From: Bacteroidota bacterium
Lineage (GTDB): Bacteria > Bacteroidota > Bacteroidia > Flavobacteriales > Flavobacteriaceae
Reading direction: 5' to 3'
DNA length: 34,885 nt
NCBI GenBank assembly: GCA_009936675.1
Contig: JAACDY010000159.1
Coordinates: 1-34,885, forward strand
The notes beneath the pieces are model-generated. The model had not been told where the DNA came from, ran no database searches, and worked only from the letters and a program-made list of their open reading frames with translations. The position numbers and the translations under genes were made by a program. Of the stretch, positions 1-11,058 are shown one piece after another. Each line of letters opens with the position of its first letter. Position 1 is the stretch's first letter.

Positions 1-36
1 AAACGACGACTTCTTTTTATTATTGTGCATAAATAA

Positions 37-75
37 AAAAACGGTTACACTATATAATAGTATAACCGTTTTATT
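37..75 (-). terminator. Rho-independent terminator-like hairpin downstream of tRNA-Met
   Basis: Inverted repeat aaacggttacactat / atagtataaccgttt (14/15 pairs) with an A-run on the + strand (U-tract on the minus transcript). Confidence 0.75.
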
Positions 76-82
76 GTTTTAG

Positions 83-155
<73 letters not shown>

Positions 156-164
156 ATGCGGTTG

Positions 165-195
165 CAAATTTACAAAATCTATAGACCACCACAAA
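165..195 (-). promoter_or_regulatory. Bacteroidetes-type promoter for tRNA-Met
   Basis: On the minus strand TTTG (192-195) - 19 nt - TAAATTTG (165-172), matching TTTG-N19-TAnnTTTG, ~10 nt upstream of the tRNA 5' end. Confidence 0.7.
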
Positions 196-224
196 GGCTA
201 TTCCAAAGATTGTATCTTTACCCC

Positions 225-1115
225 ATGTCAAAAACGTCTCATAAATCAGGTTATGTGTCCATTGTTGGAAATCCCAACGTGGGTAAATCTACCTTGGTCA
301 ATGCTTTGATGGGTAAAGATTTGTCCATCACCATACCCAAGGCACAAACCACTCGCCACCGTATCTTGGGATTGATCAATGGGCAAAACCATCAATTGAT
401 ATTGTCCGATACTCCGGGTATAATACAGCCCGCATATGAGATGCAAAACTCCATGATGGATTTTGTCAAGGAATCTTTGATCGATGCCGATGTATTGCTC
501 TATATGATTTCCATAGAAGAAAAACAGATCAAGGACGAAGCTTTGGTAGCGCGCATCAAGAAATCCAAAATCCCATTGTTCGTTCTGATCAATAAAATCG
601 ATACCTCTTCTCAGGCAGCATTAGAAACCGCCGTTCAAGAATGGTCTGACGTTTTTCCCAATGCAAAGATCATTCCCATTTCTGCCTTGACAGGTTTTTT
701 TATCCCCGAGCTTTTACAAATGTTGATCGATCTCCTCCCGGAATCGCCTGCTTATTTCCCCAAAGACCAACTCAGTGATAAGCCAGAAAGATTTTTTGTC
801 AATGAATCCATCCGAAAAAGTATTTTGGAACATTACGACAAAGAGATCCCCTATGCGGTTGAGGTGATTACTGAATCTTTTAAGGAAGAAGAAAAAATCA
901 TTAGAATTCGAGCGGTAATCTTGGTAGAACGAGAAACCCAAAAGGGGATCATCATTGGACATAAAGGGGAACAACTCAAAAAAGTAGGCATTGGTGCCAG
1001 AAAAGATTTGGCTTCATTTTTCGGGAAGAAAATCCACATCGAACTCTTTGTAAAAGTCCAAAAAAATTGGCGTTCCAATCCCCAACAACTCAAGCGTTTT
1101 GGTTATCAGCAGTAA
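225..1115 (+). CDS. era: GTPase Era
   Basis: MSKTSHKSGYVSIVGNPNVGKSTLVNALMGKDLSI...; G1, G3 DTPG, NKID and C-terminal KH-like region. The ORF-track start at 120 lies inside the tRNA; ATG 225 is the likely start. Confidence 0.95.
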   Translation: MSKTSHKSGYVSIVGNPNVGKSTLVNALMGKDLSITIPKAQTTRHRILGLINGQNHQLILSDTPGIIQPAYEMQNSMMDFVKESLIDADVLLYMISIEEKQIKDEALVARIKKSKIPLFVLINKIDTSSQAALETAVQEWSDVFPNAKIIPISALTGFFIPELLQMLIDLLPESPAYFPKDQLSDKPERFFVNESIRKSILEHYDKEIPYAVEVITESFKEEEKIIRIRAVILVERETQKGIIIGHKGEQLKKVGIGARKDLASFFGKKIHIELFVKVQKNWRSNPQQLKRFGYQQ

Positions 1116-1168
1116 GGACGCTGACTTATCTCACAAATTCAATTACTTTTGCACTCAAATAAACCGTA

Positions 1169-2470
1169 ATGGGAGGTATCGTTGCAATTGTGGGAAGACC
1201 CAATGTAGGAAAGTCCACTTTTTTTAATCGTTTGATCAAAAAAAGAGAAGCCATCGTAGATGCTGTGAGTGGCGTTACCCGTGACCGTCATTATGGACAG
1301 TCCGACTGGAATGGCGTATCGTTCAGTTTGATCGATACTGGGGGTTATGTCGAAGGAAGCGATGATATTTTTCAAAAGGAAATCGACAAGCAAGTCAATT
1401 TGGCCATCGAGGAGGCCGATGCCATTTTGTTTATGGTCGATGTGGCCGAGGGTCTCACAGGAATGGACGAAACCATTGCACAATTGCTCCGTCGTTCACA
1501 AAAGCCCGTATTCCTTACCGCCAACAAAGGAGACAATTCCAAGGTCATTGAAAATATGACCGAATTTTATGCTTTGGGTTATGAACACATTTACACCGTT
1601 TCTGCCATCAATGGAAGTGGAACTGGAGAGTTGTTAGACGAATTGGTCAAAGTTTTACCCGAGCAAATTGAACCAGAAGAAGCATTGCCCAGATTTGCAG
1701 TGGTAGGAAGACCCAATGCTGGAAAATCTTCTTTTATCAATGCGTTGATAGGGGAAGAAAGATATATCGTGACTGATATTGCCGGAACGACCAGAGACAG
1801 TATTGATACCAAATACAATCGCTTTGGTTTTGAATTCAATCTCGTGGATACTGCCGGAATCAGAAAAAAAAGTAAGGTAAAAGAAGACATCGAATTTTAT
1901 TCTGTTATGCGATCGGTCAGGGCCATTGAATATTGCGATGTTTGTTTGTTATTGGTCGATGCAACCAGAGGTTTTGACGGTCAAGTTCAAAATATATTTT
2001 GGTTGGCTCATAGAAACAACAAGGGCATTGTTATTTTGGTCAACAAATGGGATCTTGTTGAAAAGGAAACCCAATCTTCCAAACTTTTTGAAGAAGAGAT
2101 AAAGGAAAAAACAGCCCCCTTCAAAGACGTTCCCATTGTATTCATCTCTGCCCTGAACAAACAGAGAATTTTCAAAGCTATAGAAACGGCCGTTACCATC
2201 TATAAAAATCGATCCAACCGAATCCCAACCCGAAAACTCAATGATACCCTGCTGCCCATTATGGAAAGTCAACCCCCTCCATCTTACAAAGGGAAGTTTG
2301 TCAAAATAAAGTTCTGTACCCAATTGCCTACCCCACACCCACAATTTGCTTTTTTCTGTAACCTTCCCCAATACGTCAGGGAACCCTATAAAAGATTTCT
2401 AGAGAACAAACTCAGAGAACGCTTTGAGTTCAATGGCATTCCCATTCAATTGTTTTTTAGAAAGAAATAG
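1169..2470 (+). CDS. der: Ribosome biogenesis GTPase Der (EngA), tandem G domains
   Basis: Two [17 protein letters not shown]-loops, NKxD motifs and a C-terminal KH-like domain; 433 aa. Confidence 0.96.
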   Translation: MGGIVAIVGRPNVGKSTFFNRLIKKREAIVDAVSGVTRDRHYGQSDWNGVSFSLIDTGGYVEGSDDIFQKEIDKQVNLAIEEADAILFMVDVAEGLTGMDETIAQLLRRSQKPVFLTANKGDNSKVIENMTEFYALGYEHIYTVSAINGSGTGELLDELVKVLPEQIEPEEALPRFAVVGRPNAGKSSFINALIGEERYIVTDIAGTTRDSIDTKYNRFGFEFNLVDTAGIRKKSKVKEDIEFYSVMRSVRAIEYCDVCLLLVDATRGFDGQVQNIFWLAHRNNKGIVILVNKWDLVEKETQSSKLFEEEIKEKTAPFKDVPIVFISALNKQRIFKAIETAVTIYKNRSNRIPTRKLNDTLLPIMESQPPPSYKGKFVKIKFCTQLPTPHPQFAFFCNLPQYVREPYKRFLENKLRERFEFNGIPIQLFFRKK

Positions 2471-2800
2471 TTAGAGATTTTCCCGCAGTTGAACCAGATC
2501 AGATTTGAGTTGTTCTAATTTCTGAATCAGTTTCAAGTTACCATCTTCGGAAAGATTTTTTAGTTTGAGTTGTTTTTTGGCTCCCTCAATGGTCAGTCCT
2601 TTTTCCTTCAGTAGATGATATATTTTTTGAATGGTGTCTACATCATCCGGGGTGTATTTTCGGGCGCCGCCTTCTTTTTTTCTGGGCTGGATTTCTTTAA
2701 ACTCTTTTTCCCAAAAGCGGAGCAAAGAAGGATTTACATCGAAGGCTTTGGCGATCTCACCAATTCTATAATATCTTTTTTCGGGGAGGTTAACGTGCAT
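2471..2800 (-). CDS. MerR family transcriptional regulator
   Basis: KRYYRIGEIAKAFDVNPSLLRFWEKEFKEIQPRK...YTPDDVDTIQKIYHLL HTH signature. Confidence 0.9.
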   Translation of the reverse strand: MHVNLPEKRYYRIGEIAKAFDVNPSLLRFWEKEFKEIQPRKKEGGARKYTPDDVDTIQKIYHLLKEKGLTIEGAKKQLKLKNLSEDGNLKLIQKLEQLKSDLVQLRENL

Positions 2801-3777
2801 CAGTCCATGGATTGGTTTTCCTGACTGGCCAAATTAAGCATAATATCAAACTCCTCAGCGGTTAAATTACCGGAGTAGTAATTCAAGGGATTCACCCTTT
2901 TTCCGTCTTTAAATATTTCGTAATGGAGATGGGGTCCCACAGAGCGACCTGTGCTACCTACATATCCAATGATATCTCCACGTTTTACTTTCTGTCTTCT
3001 TTTGACATTGTATTTATTCAGGTGAGCATAAAGACTAACATAACCAAAACCATGTTCAATTCTCACGTGTTTTCCATAGCCTGCAGCTCTATTGTCTGCA
3101 CGACCTACTATCCCGTCACCAGTAGCATAGACCGGTGTTCCTCGGGTGGCAGTAAAATCCATTCCCTGGTGAAACCTTCTTTTTTTTGTGAAAGGATCCG
3201 TGCGGTAACCAAAACCTGAAGCCATCCTTTTTAAATCGTTTTTATGAATGGGTTGAATCGAGGGCATGGCACCCAAGAGGTCTTCCTTGCTTTTGGCCAA
3301 ACTCTCCAATTCTTCCAATGAACGGGATTGAACCACGACTTGTTTGGTCAATACTTCCAAACGCTTGGTAGTATTTACAATCAGTTTTGAATTGTCATAG
3401 CCTTCTAATTCTTTGTAGCGATTGACCCCTCCAAAACCCATTTTTCTCTGTTCTTCGGGGATTGGACTGGCTTCAAAGTAGACCCTGTAGAGGTTGTTGT
3501 CTCGATCCGCTACATTGACCATTACTTCCTCAATTTTTTCAAGTTTTTTGTTCAATAGTTCGTATTGCAACTTGAAATTTTCGATCTCCCTTGCTTGCAA
3601 AAGTTCTTGAGGAGTATTGAGCGTATCGGTATTCAATAAGATGAACAAGGCCAATATACCAAACAAGACAGAAGACAATATAAATAAAACCACACCAGAC
3701 AATTCAGAGACCCAGCCCGAATTTACAGGTTGGTAGGATAGGGACTCTTTGTCGTAATAATATTTTAATTTAGGCAT
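2800..3777 (-). CDS. M23 family metallopeptidase (LytM/peptidoglycan endopeptidase), N-terminal TM
   Basis: HQGMDFTATRGTPVYATGDGIV...GRSVGPHLHYEIFKDGKRVNP; M23 HxxxD/HxH motifs. Probable start MPKLKYYYD at 3777; stop overlaps the downstream ATG (ATGA). Confidence 0.92.
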   Translation of the reverse strand: MPKLKYYYDKESLSYQPVNSGWVSELSGVVLFILSSVLFGILALFILLNTDTLNTPQELLQAREIENFKLQYELLNKKLEKIEEVMVNVADRDNNLYRVYFEASPIPEEQRKMGFGGVNRYKELEGYDNSKLIVNTTKRLEVLTKQVVVQSRSLEELESLAKSKEDLLGAMPSIQPIHKNDLKRMASGFGYRTDPFTKKRRFHQGMDFTATRGTPVYATGDGIVGRADNRAAGYGKHVRIEHGFGYVSLYAHLNKYNVKRRQKVKRGDIIGYVGSTGRSVGPHLHYEIFKDGKRVNPLNYYSGNLTAEEFDIMLNLASQENQSMD

Positions 3778-3884
3778 AATCAGCTTTAAGAGCCACAATG
3801 AGCTTGATCCATCTACAAATATACAAATTATCTAAATCATCGCCACTTCCCTTTATTTTCAGCAAACCTATCGATCTAATGAAC

Positions 3885-3892
3885 TATATTTG
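3885..3892 (+). promoter_or_regulatory. Candidate -7 element upstream of alaS
   Basis: TATATTTG matches TAnnTTTG; no clear -33 TTTG seen. Confidence 0.4.
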
Positions 3893-3919
3893 TAACGCTT
3901 TTAAACATCAAAGCTACTT

Positions 3920-6535
3920 ATGAAATCCGCCGAAGTCAGACAACAATTTCTAAAATTTTTTGAATCCAAAGCTCATAAAATAGTCCCCTCGGCCCCCATG
4001 GTCATTAAGGATGATCCCACTTTGATGTTTACCAATGCAGGGATGAACCAATTTAAACCTTATTTTTTGGGACATCAAAAACCCAAAGACAATAGAATAG
4101 CCGATACCCAAAAATGCCTCAGGGTTTCTGGTAAACACAATGACCTTGAGGAAGTGGGAATTGATACCTATCACCACACCTTTTTTGAGATGTTGGGCAA
4201 TTGGAGTTTTGGCGATTATTTCAAAAAAGAAGCCATAGCGTGGGCGTGGGAACTTTTGACGGAGGTTTATAAAATTGACCCCGATAAAATCTACGTTACC
4301 ATATTTGAAGGGGACCCTGCCGAAAAGCTTGAAAAAGACACTGAAGCTTCCGACTATTGGAAGGCCATCATTCCTCAGGAAAGGGTTTTGTTGGGAAATA
4401 AAAAAGACAACTTCTGGGAAATGGGTGATCAGGGGCCTTGTGGTCCTTGCTCCGAAATCCACATCGACCTCAGAGGCGAGGAAGAAAAATCCAAAATCTC
4501 TGGTGCTGATTTGGTCAACCAAGACCATCCCCAGGTAATTGAAGTATGGAATTTGGTATTTATAGAATTCAACCGTAAAGCCGATGGTAGTTTGGAGTCC
4601 TTACCCCAAAAACACGTGGATACAGGAATGGGATTCGAAAGACTCTGTATGGTGTTACAGGGCAAAACCTCTAATTATGACACCGACGTTTTTACTCCAT
4701 TGATCAAAGAAATTGAAACCCTTACGGCCTCAAAATACGGGACAGACCTAAACACCGATCGAGCCATCAGGGTGATTGCCGATCACCTCCGAACCGTTTA
4801 CCTTGCCATCACCGATGGACAATTACCCTCCAATACTGGTGCAGGATATGTAATCAGAAGGATTCTCAGAAGGGCCATACGCTATGGTTTTACCTTTCTC
4901 AACCAGAAGGAACCTTTTATTTATCATTTGGTGGATACCCTCAACAACCAACTCAAATCTGTTTTTCCCGAACTGGACAAGCAAAAAATCATTTCTGCCA
5001 ACGTAATTCGGGAGGAAGAAAGCTCTTTCCTCAAAACACTCGATCAGGGACTGACCCTTTTGGATACTGTTTTGGCCTCTACACATGACAAGATTGTGAG
5101 CGGTGCTAAGGCCTTTGAACTCTATGATACTTTTGGCTTTCCCCTCGACCTTACTGCTCTTATCGCAAGAGAGCGGGGATATGAAGTGGATGAAAAAGGC
5201 TTCGATACCCAGATGGCAAAACAAAAAGAACGATCACGGGCTGCAGCGGTTTCTGCCACAGACGATTGGCAAATCCTTAAAGAAGACGATGAAGAAGAAT
5301 TTGTAGGATATGACCTCTTGAATACCAACGTTCGTATTACCAGATACCGAAAAGTAAGTTCCAAAAAAGAGGGAGAAATTTTTCAGTTGATTTTTAACAT
5401 CACACCATTTTACCCCGAAAGTGGCGGACAAGTTGGGGATAAGGGCTATCTCGAAGCCCCCAATGGAGCCCTACATTATATCGTAGATACCAAAAAGGAA
5501 AACGATCTGATCCTCCACTATACCAAAACCTTACCGTTAGACCTCAATGCCAAATTTAATGCTGTGGTAGATCGAGGTCAACGTTTTAAAACCGCTTGCA
5601 ACCACAGTGCCACCCACCTCATGCACCAAGCCCTGCGTTCCATATTGGGAACCCATGTTGAACAAAAAGGGTCTATGGTACATTCTGGAATGTTTCGGTT
5701 TGACTTTTCGCATTTTGCCAAACTCAGTTCAGAAGAATTGGCGGCTGTAGAACAATTTGTCAATGCACGAATCAAAGAGCAAATCCCGTTAGAAGAAAAT
5801 AGAAATGTTCCCTACGACCAAGCTTTATCCGATGGTGCTATGGCACTTTTCGGTGAAAAATACGGCGACACTGTGAGAACCATACGCTTTGGCCAATCCA
5901 TAGAACTCTGTGGGGGAACCCATGTAGAAAACACCGCCGAGATATGGCATTTTAAGATCACTACCGAAACGGCAGTAGCAGCAGGTATCAGAAGAATAGA
6001 AGCGATCACCGGGGAGGCTGCCCTTCAATATTTTGAAGATCAAAACCAACTTTTGCAACAAATCAATGTTTTGCTAAAGAATCCCCAAGACTTGTCCAAG
6101 GCCGTAACCCAATTGCAAACCGAAAATGCTGGTCTTAAAAAGGAACTCAACGATCTGAGAAAGCTAAAAAGTAAAATCCTCGTGCAAGAGGCACAAGCAG
6201 AAATTCAAGTACACAATGGTATTGCCTTTCTGGCCAAATCGGTTGATTTGGATGCACAATCCATCAAAGACCTCGCTTTCGCTTTGGGAAAAGATAGAGA
6301 CGATCTCTATTTAGTATTGGGTTCTACCAAAGGGGACAAGCCCATATTAAGCTGTTATATCTCCAAAAAACTGGTCAGTGAAAAAGGCATGGACGCTAGA
6401 AAAGTAGTCAGAGAGCTGGGTCAATACATACAAGGCGGTGGAGGGGGGCAAGCCTTTTTTGCCACTGCAGGTGGGAAAAACCCCGCCGGAATACCTCAAG
6501 CACTAAGTGCGGCAAAAGATTTGATCTCATCCTAA
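3920..6535 (+). CDS. alaS: Alanine--tRNA ligase
   Basis: 871 aa; [34 protein letters not shown] and C-terminal [15 protein letters not shown] motifs. Confidence 0.97.
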   Translation: MKSAEVRQQFLKFFESKAHKIVPSAPMVIKDDPTLMFTNAGMNQFKPYFLGHQKPKDNRIADTQKCLRVSGKHNDLEEVGIDTYHHTFFEMLGNWSFGDYFKKEAIAWAWELLTEVYKIDPDKIYVTIFEGDPAEKLEKDTEASDYWKAIIPQERVLLGNKKDNFWEMGDQGPCGPCSEIHIDLRGEEEKSKISGADLVNQDHPQVIEVWNLVFIEFNRKADGSLESLPQKHVDTGMGFERLCMVLQGKTSNYDTDVFTPLIKEIETLTASKYGTDLNTDRAIRVIADHLRTVYLAITDGQLPSNTGAGYVIRRILRRAIRYGFTFLNQKEPFIYHLVDTLNNQLKSVFPELDKQKIISANVIREEESSFLKTLDQGLTLLDTVLASTHDKIVSGAKAFELYDTFGFPLDLTALIARERGYEVDEKGFDTQMAKQKERSRAAAVSATDDWQILKEDDEEEFVGYDLLNTNVRITRYRKVSSKKEGEIFQLIFNITPFYPESGGQVGDKGYLEAPNGALHYIVDTKKENDLILHYTKTLPLDLNAKFNAVVDRGQRFKTACNHSATHLMHQALRSILGTHVEQKGSMVHSGMFRFDFSHFAKLSSEELAAVEQFVNARIKEQIPLEENRNVPYDQALSDGAMALFGEKYGDTVRTIRFGQSIELCGGTHVENTAEIWHFKITTETAVAAGIRRIEAITGEAALQYFEDQNQLLQQINVLLKNPQDLSKAVTQLQTENAGLKKELNDLRKLKSKILVQEAQAEIQVHNGIAFLAKSVDLDAQSIKDLAFALGKDRDDLYLVLGSTKGDKPILSCYISKKLVSEKGMDARKVVRELGQYIQGGGGGQAFFATAGGKNPAGIPQALSAAKDLISS

Positions 6536-7056
6536 AGGGCAGACCCCGGGGGATAATTTTTCAGTATTTCCGATACAAACACACCAATCCTTTCGTCTCG
6601 GTTTTTGGTGTATTCACTAATTCCGCCTTTCCCTTTGCCTTGCCAAACCAACTGTTTGGTTTTCGCATCGATCAAATCAATGTAAAGGACACCTTCTGTT
6701 CTGGTTGAAACGGTGTTCTGATTGGGACCCCACATCCAAGGGTTCCAACCCCAACCCCAAAAACCATAGTTCATGTTATTGACATAAACTTTTTCTTTGG
6801 CCGTAGTATTGATGCTCACCAACAGATCGGGCATATCTGATTTCATCAACGATTTTTGGGACATTTGAAGGTCAATGGCTTTCAAAATTCGACGCTTATC
6901 AAGGTCTGAGATTTCGACCTTATCGATTCCGGGCTTGAAGTAGGCAAAAGTCTTGTACTTTGAAAAATCAACTCCCGAATCGTGATCTGTAAAAACGCTG
7001 ATGGAACTGCATCCCAACATTGAGATCGCCAACAACAATAGAAGAAAGTTTTTCAT
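6532..7056 (-). CDS. DUF4136 domain-containing lipoprotein
   Basis: [40 protein letters not shown]...; lipobox MLGC; typical DUF4136 pattern. Confidence 0.85.
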   Translation of the reverse strand: MKNFLLLLLAISMLGCSSISVFTDHDSGVDFSKYKTFAYFKPGIDKVEISDLDKRRILKAIDLQMSQKSLMKSDMPDLLVSINTTAKEKVYVNNMNYGFWGWGWNPWMWGPNQNTVSTRTEGVLYIDLIDAKTKQLVWQGKGKGGISEYTKNRDERIGVFVSEILKNYPPGSAL

Positions 7057-7098
7057 GATGATTTTTTTATACAACTAAAAACAAAAACTATGCCGAAA

Positions 7099-7257
<159 letters not shown>

Positions 7258-7309
7258 TCAAATACAAAGTTAGCCATATTTAAAGTTTATCCTTTAATTT
7301 TACGGTTAT

Positions 7310-8212
7310 ATGTCTTTATTTAAAAGCCAAAATTCTGTCAATCAATTCCTGACTTCCATCGACGGTTTTGAGATTTTCCTTAAAAGAGAAGATTTGTTGC
7401 ACCCCACTGTTTCTGGGAACAAATTCAGAAAACTAAAATACAATGTCCGCCAAGCCCGAGCGACGGGGTACGACACCCTATTGACTTTTGGCGGCCCTTT
7501 TTCCAATCATTTGGCGGCTACTGCCGCCGCCGCTAGGATCACAGGGATAAAATCCATCGGCGTGGTCAGGGGAGAAGAAGCGCGAAATCTCAATCCCACC
7601 CTACAATTCTGTCAAGATCAAGGGATGATTTTGTATCCCATTTCCAGAGTGGACTACCGCCAAAAACACTTGCCCGAGATGATGACCAAACTAAAAAACA
7701 AATTTGGAGCGTTTTATCCGCTGCCCGAAGGAGGAACCAATTCCCTGGCCGTTCAAGGCTGTCAGGAAATACTTACAAAGCAAGATTCTCTCTTTGATAC
7801 CATCGCCTGTAGTGTGGGTTCCGGAGGTACTTTGGCAGGCTTGATCGAAAGTGCCCTGCCCCATCAAAAAGTAGTGGGTTTTTCAGCCTTAAGAAATCAT
7901 AACATAGCAACAGAAATCAAAAAATGGACCTCGAAGCAAAATTGGAACCTTAATCACGACTATACCTTTGGAGGCTATGCCAAAGTTTCACCCCCCTTGA
8001 TTGAGTTCATCAATACCTTTAATAAAAATTTTAAAACTCCATTGGATCCCGTTTATACAGGAAAGCTCCTTTTTGGTATTTTTGATCTTATAAAAAGCAA
8101 ACAATGGATTGGGGGAAAAAAGATATTGGTCATTCACACCGGGGGATTACAAGGAATCCTGGGCATGAACCAAAAACTATCCAAAAAAGAATGGCCTACC
8201 ATCGCTACTTGA
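7310..8212 (+). CDS. 1-aminocyclopropane-1-carboxylate deaminase/D-cysteine desulfhydrase family PLP enzyme
   Basis: LKREDLLHPTVSGNKFRKLKYN, GGPFSNHLAATAAAA, SVGSGGTLAGLI, HTGGLQG motifs. Confidence 0.9.
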   Translation: MSLFKSQNSVNQFLTSIDGFEIFLKREDLLHPTVSGNKFRKLKYNVRQARATGYDTLLTFGGPFSNHLAATAAAARITGIKSIGVVRGEEARNLNPTLQFCQDQGMILYPISRVDYRQKHLPEMMTKLKNKFGAFYPLPEGGTNSLAVQGCQEILTKQDSLFDTIACSVGSGGTLAGLIESALPHQKVVGFSALRNHNIATEIKKWTSKQNWNLNHDYTFGGYAKVSPPLIEFINTFNKNFKTPLDPVYTGKLLFGIFDLIKSKQWIGGKKILVIHTGGLQGILGMNQKLSKKEWPTIAT

Positions 8213-9006
8213 TTTTCGCAATGATGTCATTGACATTTTTGATCAACAGTTGTGGGAGTGCCAAAAGGGTAAAAATAAACGCTTCTCCAACCCCTGCTAA
8301 ATCTGCTGAAAATAAAACCCAAGTCCAGAAAATCAAACCCTCCAATAGCCTCAGGAAATTATCAGTAGCCGAGCAAGTCGATCGTTATGTAAAAACCTAT
8401 GCTGAAGTGGCGCAGCAGGAGATGAAATCCTATGACATTCCTGCCAGTATTACCTTGGCGCAGGGCATTCTGGAATCCGGAATGGGAAACAGCCGACTGG
8501 CCACCCAAGCCAACAATCATTTTGGCATCAAATGTCATAAGGAATGGCGAGGGAAGCGCATCTATCACGACGACGACGAAAAAGGCGAATGTTTTAGGGT
8601 GTACAAAGACCCCCGAAAATCCTACAGGGATCATTCCCTGTTGTTGACGACTCGATCCCGCTATGATTTTCTTTTTGACTACAAAAAACACGATTATAAA
8701 GCCTGGGCCAAAGGCCTTAAAAAAGCGGGTTATGCTACCGACCCAAAATATCCCGACAAACTCATCAGCTTAATCGAGCGTTACCGTTTGGATCGCTATG
8801 ATCTCAAAAAAAAGAAAGTTAAAAAGGAAACACAAAGCACTCCTCTAATTGCTTATGAGAAAGTCCATCAAGTACAAAAGGGAGACACCCTCTATTCTAT
8901 TTCTAAAAAATATCAAGTGGATTTACAACTGATTGTACAAGAAAACAAAATCGAAAACAACACCATATTTCTCGGTCAAAATCTAATCATCCCCCAAGCA
9001 CAATAG
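8191..9006 (+). CDS. Glucosaminidase domain + LysM lipoprotein
   Basis: Start [23 protein letters not shown] (lipobox) at 8191; [31 protein letters not shown] (glucosaminidase) and C-terminal Lys[17 protein letters not shown]. The ORF-track start at 8104 overlaps the upstream gene. Confidence 0.9.
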   Translation: MAYHRYLIFAMMSLTFLINSCGSAKRVKINASPTPAKSAENKTQVQKIKPSNSLRKLSVAEQVDRYVKTYAEVAQQEMKSYDIPASITLAQGILESGMGNSRLATQANNHFGIKCHKEWRGKRIYHDDDEKGECFRVYKDPRKSYRDHSLLLTTRSRYDFLFDYKKHDYKAWAKGLKKAGYATDPKYPDKLISLIERYRLDRYDLKKKKVKKETQSTPLIAYEKVHQVQKGDTLYSISKKYQVDLQLIVQENKIENNTIFLGQNLIIPQAQ

Positions 9007-9007
9007 T

Positions 9008-10294
9008 ATGCAATATCAAAGAAGCAGTGCCCTATTCCAATCCGCCCAAAAAGTCATTCCTGGCGGGGTCAATTCCCCCGTCAGAGCCTTCCAAGCGGTG
9101 GGGGGAACTCCCATATTTGTCCAGAAAGCCAAAGGTGCCTACCTCTACGATGAGGATGGCAATACCTTGATCGATTATATCTCCAGTTGGGGACCCATGA
9201 TTCTGGGGCACGCCTTTGAAGCTGTTATTGAAGCAGTAAAAGAAAGGGCCGATCGTGGTACCTCCTATGGCATGCCCACCGAGCTGGAAACCCAAATCGC
9301 GGAATTGGCCGTGCAGATGGTACCCAATATCGACAAAATCCGAATGGTCAACTCCGGAACCGAAGCCTGTATGAGTGCCGTGCGACTGGCCAGAGGCTTT
9401 ACCGGACGGGAAAAGATCATCAAATTTGCCGGATGTTATCACGGCCATTCCGATGCCTTTTTGATTCAGGCTGGAAGCGGTGCCGTTACTTTTGGCGCGC
9501 CCAACAGTCCCGGGGTGACCCAGGGGACTGCCAAAGACACCCTCTTGGCACAATACAACGATTTGGAAAGCGTAAGCCTGCACTTTGAGCAACATCCCGA
9601 ACAAATCGCCGCCATCATCATTGAACCCGTCGCCGGAAATATGGGCTGTATTCCCCCAAAAGCAGGCTTTTTGGAGGGATTGCGAGCACTTTGTGATGAC
9701 CATCAGGCGCTGTTGATTTTTGACGAGGTAATGACCGGTTTTCGCTTGGCCAAAGGTGGTGCGCAGGAAAGCCTAGGGATTGCCGCAGACATCATGACTT
9801 ACGGAAAAGTTCTGGGCGGGGGACTGCCCGTTGGGGCTTTTGCTGCTAGGTCGGAAATAATGAGCCATTTGGCCCCCGAAGGGCCCGTATATCAGGCCGG
9901 AACCCTAAGCGGAAACCCCCTCGCCATGGCCGCCGGTTTTGCCATGCTCAACCACCTCAATGCTCATCCCGAAATATTTCAAAGTCTGAACAATAAAACA
10001 GCCCTGCTCCATCAAGGCATGGCGGAGGTGTTAAACCAAAAAGGCATCCCCTATCAGATCAACCGCTATGGATCCATGTTGTCTCTACATTTTACCGACC
10101 AGGAGGTGGTGGACTTTAAAACCGCCGCTTTGGGCAATAACGATCACTTTAAAAACTACTTCCACGGTATGCTGGAAAGAGGAATATATCTTCCCCCTTC
10201 TGCCTTTGAAAGCTATTTCCTTAATGATACTTTGTCGTTGGAAGACATTGAAAAAACAATTGATGCTTTGGCAAGCGTCATGGCAAAATGGTAG
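9008..10294 (+). CDS. hemL: Glutamate-1-semialdehyde 2,1-aminomutase
   Basis: 428 aa; [54 protein letters not shown]. Confidence 0.96.
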   Translation: MQYQRSSALFQSAQKVIPGGVNSPVRAFQAVGGTPIFVQKAKGAYLYDEDGNTLIDYISSWGPMILGHAFEAVIEAVKERADRGTSYGMPTELETQIAELAVQMVPNIDKIRMVNSGTEACMSAVRLARGFTGREKIIKFAGCYHGHSDAFLIQAGSGAVTFGAPNSPGVTQGTAKDTLLAQYNDLESVSLHFEQHPEQIAAIIIEPVAGNMGCIPPKAGFLEGLRALCDDHQALLIFDEVMTGFRLAKGGAQESLGIAADIMTYGKVLGGGLPVGAFAARSEIMSHLAPEGPVYQAGTLSGNPLAMAAGFAMLNHLNAHPEIFQSLNNKTALLHQGMAEVLNQKGIPYQINRYGSMLSLHFTDQEVVDFKTAALGNNDHFKNYFHGMLERGIYLPPSAFESYFLNDTLSLEDIEKTIDALASVMAKW

Positions 10295-10304
10295 TTTTTT
10301 CTGT

Positions 10305-10440
10305 TGTAGATAACGGTGCGGCTATGATCTCGTTGCGGAATCATCCCCAGGTTTATTCCGCCGAAATCCAGCCTTTTGATTTATATTTTAATTTTGGTGA
10401 GGATCAAAACCACAATGAATTATAGCCATTGTTGTGTGGC
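10305..10440 (-). repeat. attC-like palindromic recombination site 1 (end of cassette 2)
   Basis: Minus-strand GCCACACAAC...GGCTATAATTCATTGTGG ... CCGCAACGAGATCATAGCC...GTTATCTACA; arms 10310-10346 and 10401-10445 pair with the core GGCTAT(G/A)AT(C)TC(G/A)TTG(C/T)GG. Confidence 0.55.
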
Positions 10441-10445
10441 GTTAT

Positions 10446-10898
10446 TTATCTTTTTTCAGCATATTTAAACTTGTCAAATTTTTTCGGAAACTCATTTGTC
10501 AATTCTAATTTATTTGACGTAATAGTGGGTTTGATTTTAATAACTTTAGTTTCGTTATCAATTTCAACTTCGTGTTCACTTCTCATATTTACAACGTCAA
10601 TATGCAAAACTTTAAAATGATGTTTTCCGTTTTTAAGGTTTATAATTACATATTCACTTGGTCTAATTTGTCCAAGAGATTTATTGTTGAGCCAAATATT
10701 CAATCGAGCTGTGTTGTCTATTTTGTGCAAAATATTCGCATCATTATAAATCATAACATTTCCATTCCCCAAATCATTCAGTTCAACATTTTCAATGTTA
10801 GTTTTTATAAATGTATATTCAGATTTAATTGGTTTTAATGCGCAAGAAGTCAACAATATAAAACTTAATGATACGATGATTATTCTGATATTTTTCAT
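10446..10898 (-). CDS. Small hypothetical lipoprotein carried as cassette 2
   Basis: MKNIRIIIVSLSFILLTSCALKPIK... (150 aa) with lipobox LTSC; the ORF-track upstream extension runs through the palindromic repeat and is rejected. Confidence 0.75.
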   Translation of the reverse strand: MKNIRIIIVSLSFILLTSCALKPIKSEYTFIKTNIENVELNDLGNGNVMIYNDANILHKIDNTARLNIWLNNKSLGQIRPSEYVIINLKNGKHHFKVLHIDVVNMRSEHEVEIDNETKVIKIKPTITSNKLELTNEFPKKFDKFKYAEKR

Positions 10899-10917
10899 TT
10901 TAATGTTTGGGTTTAAT

Positions 10918-11053
10918 GACATACAACGGCTATGAATAAGAATAGTTGTGGGTTTGTTACGTCTGATTATCCTAGGGAAAATCCTCGCAAACAAACCCAT
11001 AACTATCTTTTTTAAGCTCATAATCGCAATTATTTTTATACGGTCTTATGGGC
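10918..11053 (-). repeat. attC-like palindromic recombination site 2 (end of cassette 1)
   Basis: Minus-strand GCCCATAAG ... GATAGTTATGGGTTTGTT ... AACAAACCCACAACTAT ... TTCATAGCCGTTGTATGTC; inner stem 10942-10958/10990-11006 is 16/17 complementary. Confidence 0.6.
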
Positions 11054-11058
11054 TAGTT

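Noticed and set aside
3950-4528. 192-aa minus-strand ORF
   Set aside because: Antisense shadow of alaS.
9032-9703. 223-aa minus-strand ORF
   Set aside because: Antisense shadow of hemL; no recognisable motif, composition mirrors the coding strand.
10572-10838. 88-aa plus-strand ORF
   Set aside because: Antisense to the cassette 2 lipoprotein, AT-rich, no motif.
10899-11021. N-terminal extension MSLKKIVMGLFARIFPRIIRRNK... of the 10446 ORF
   Set aside because: It reads through the palindromic site; the lipoprotein signal peptide starts at 10898.
10305-11053. Insertion-sequence terminal inverted repeats flanking the lipoprotein gene
   Set aside because: The repeats are internally palindromic, no transposase lies between them and no target duplication is evident; cassette/attC grammar fits better.
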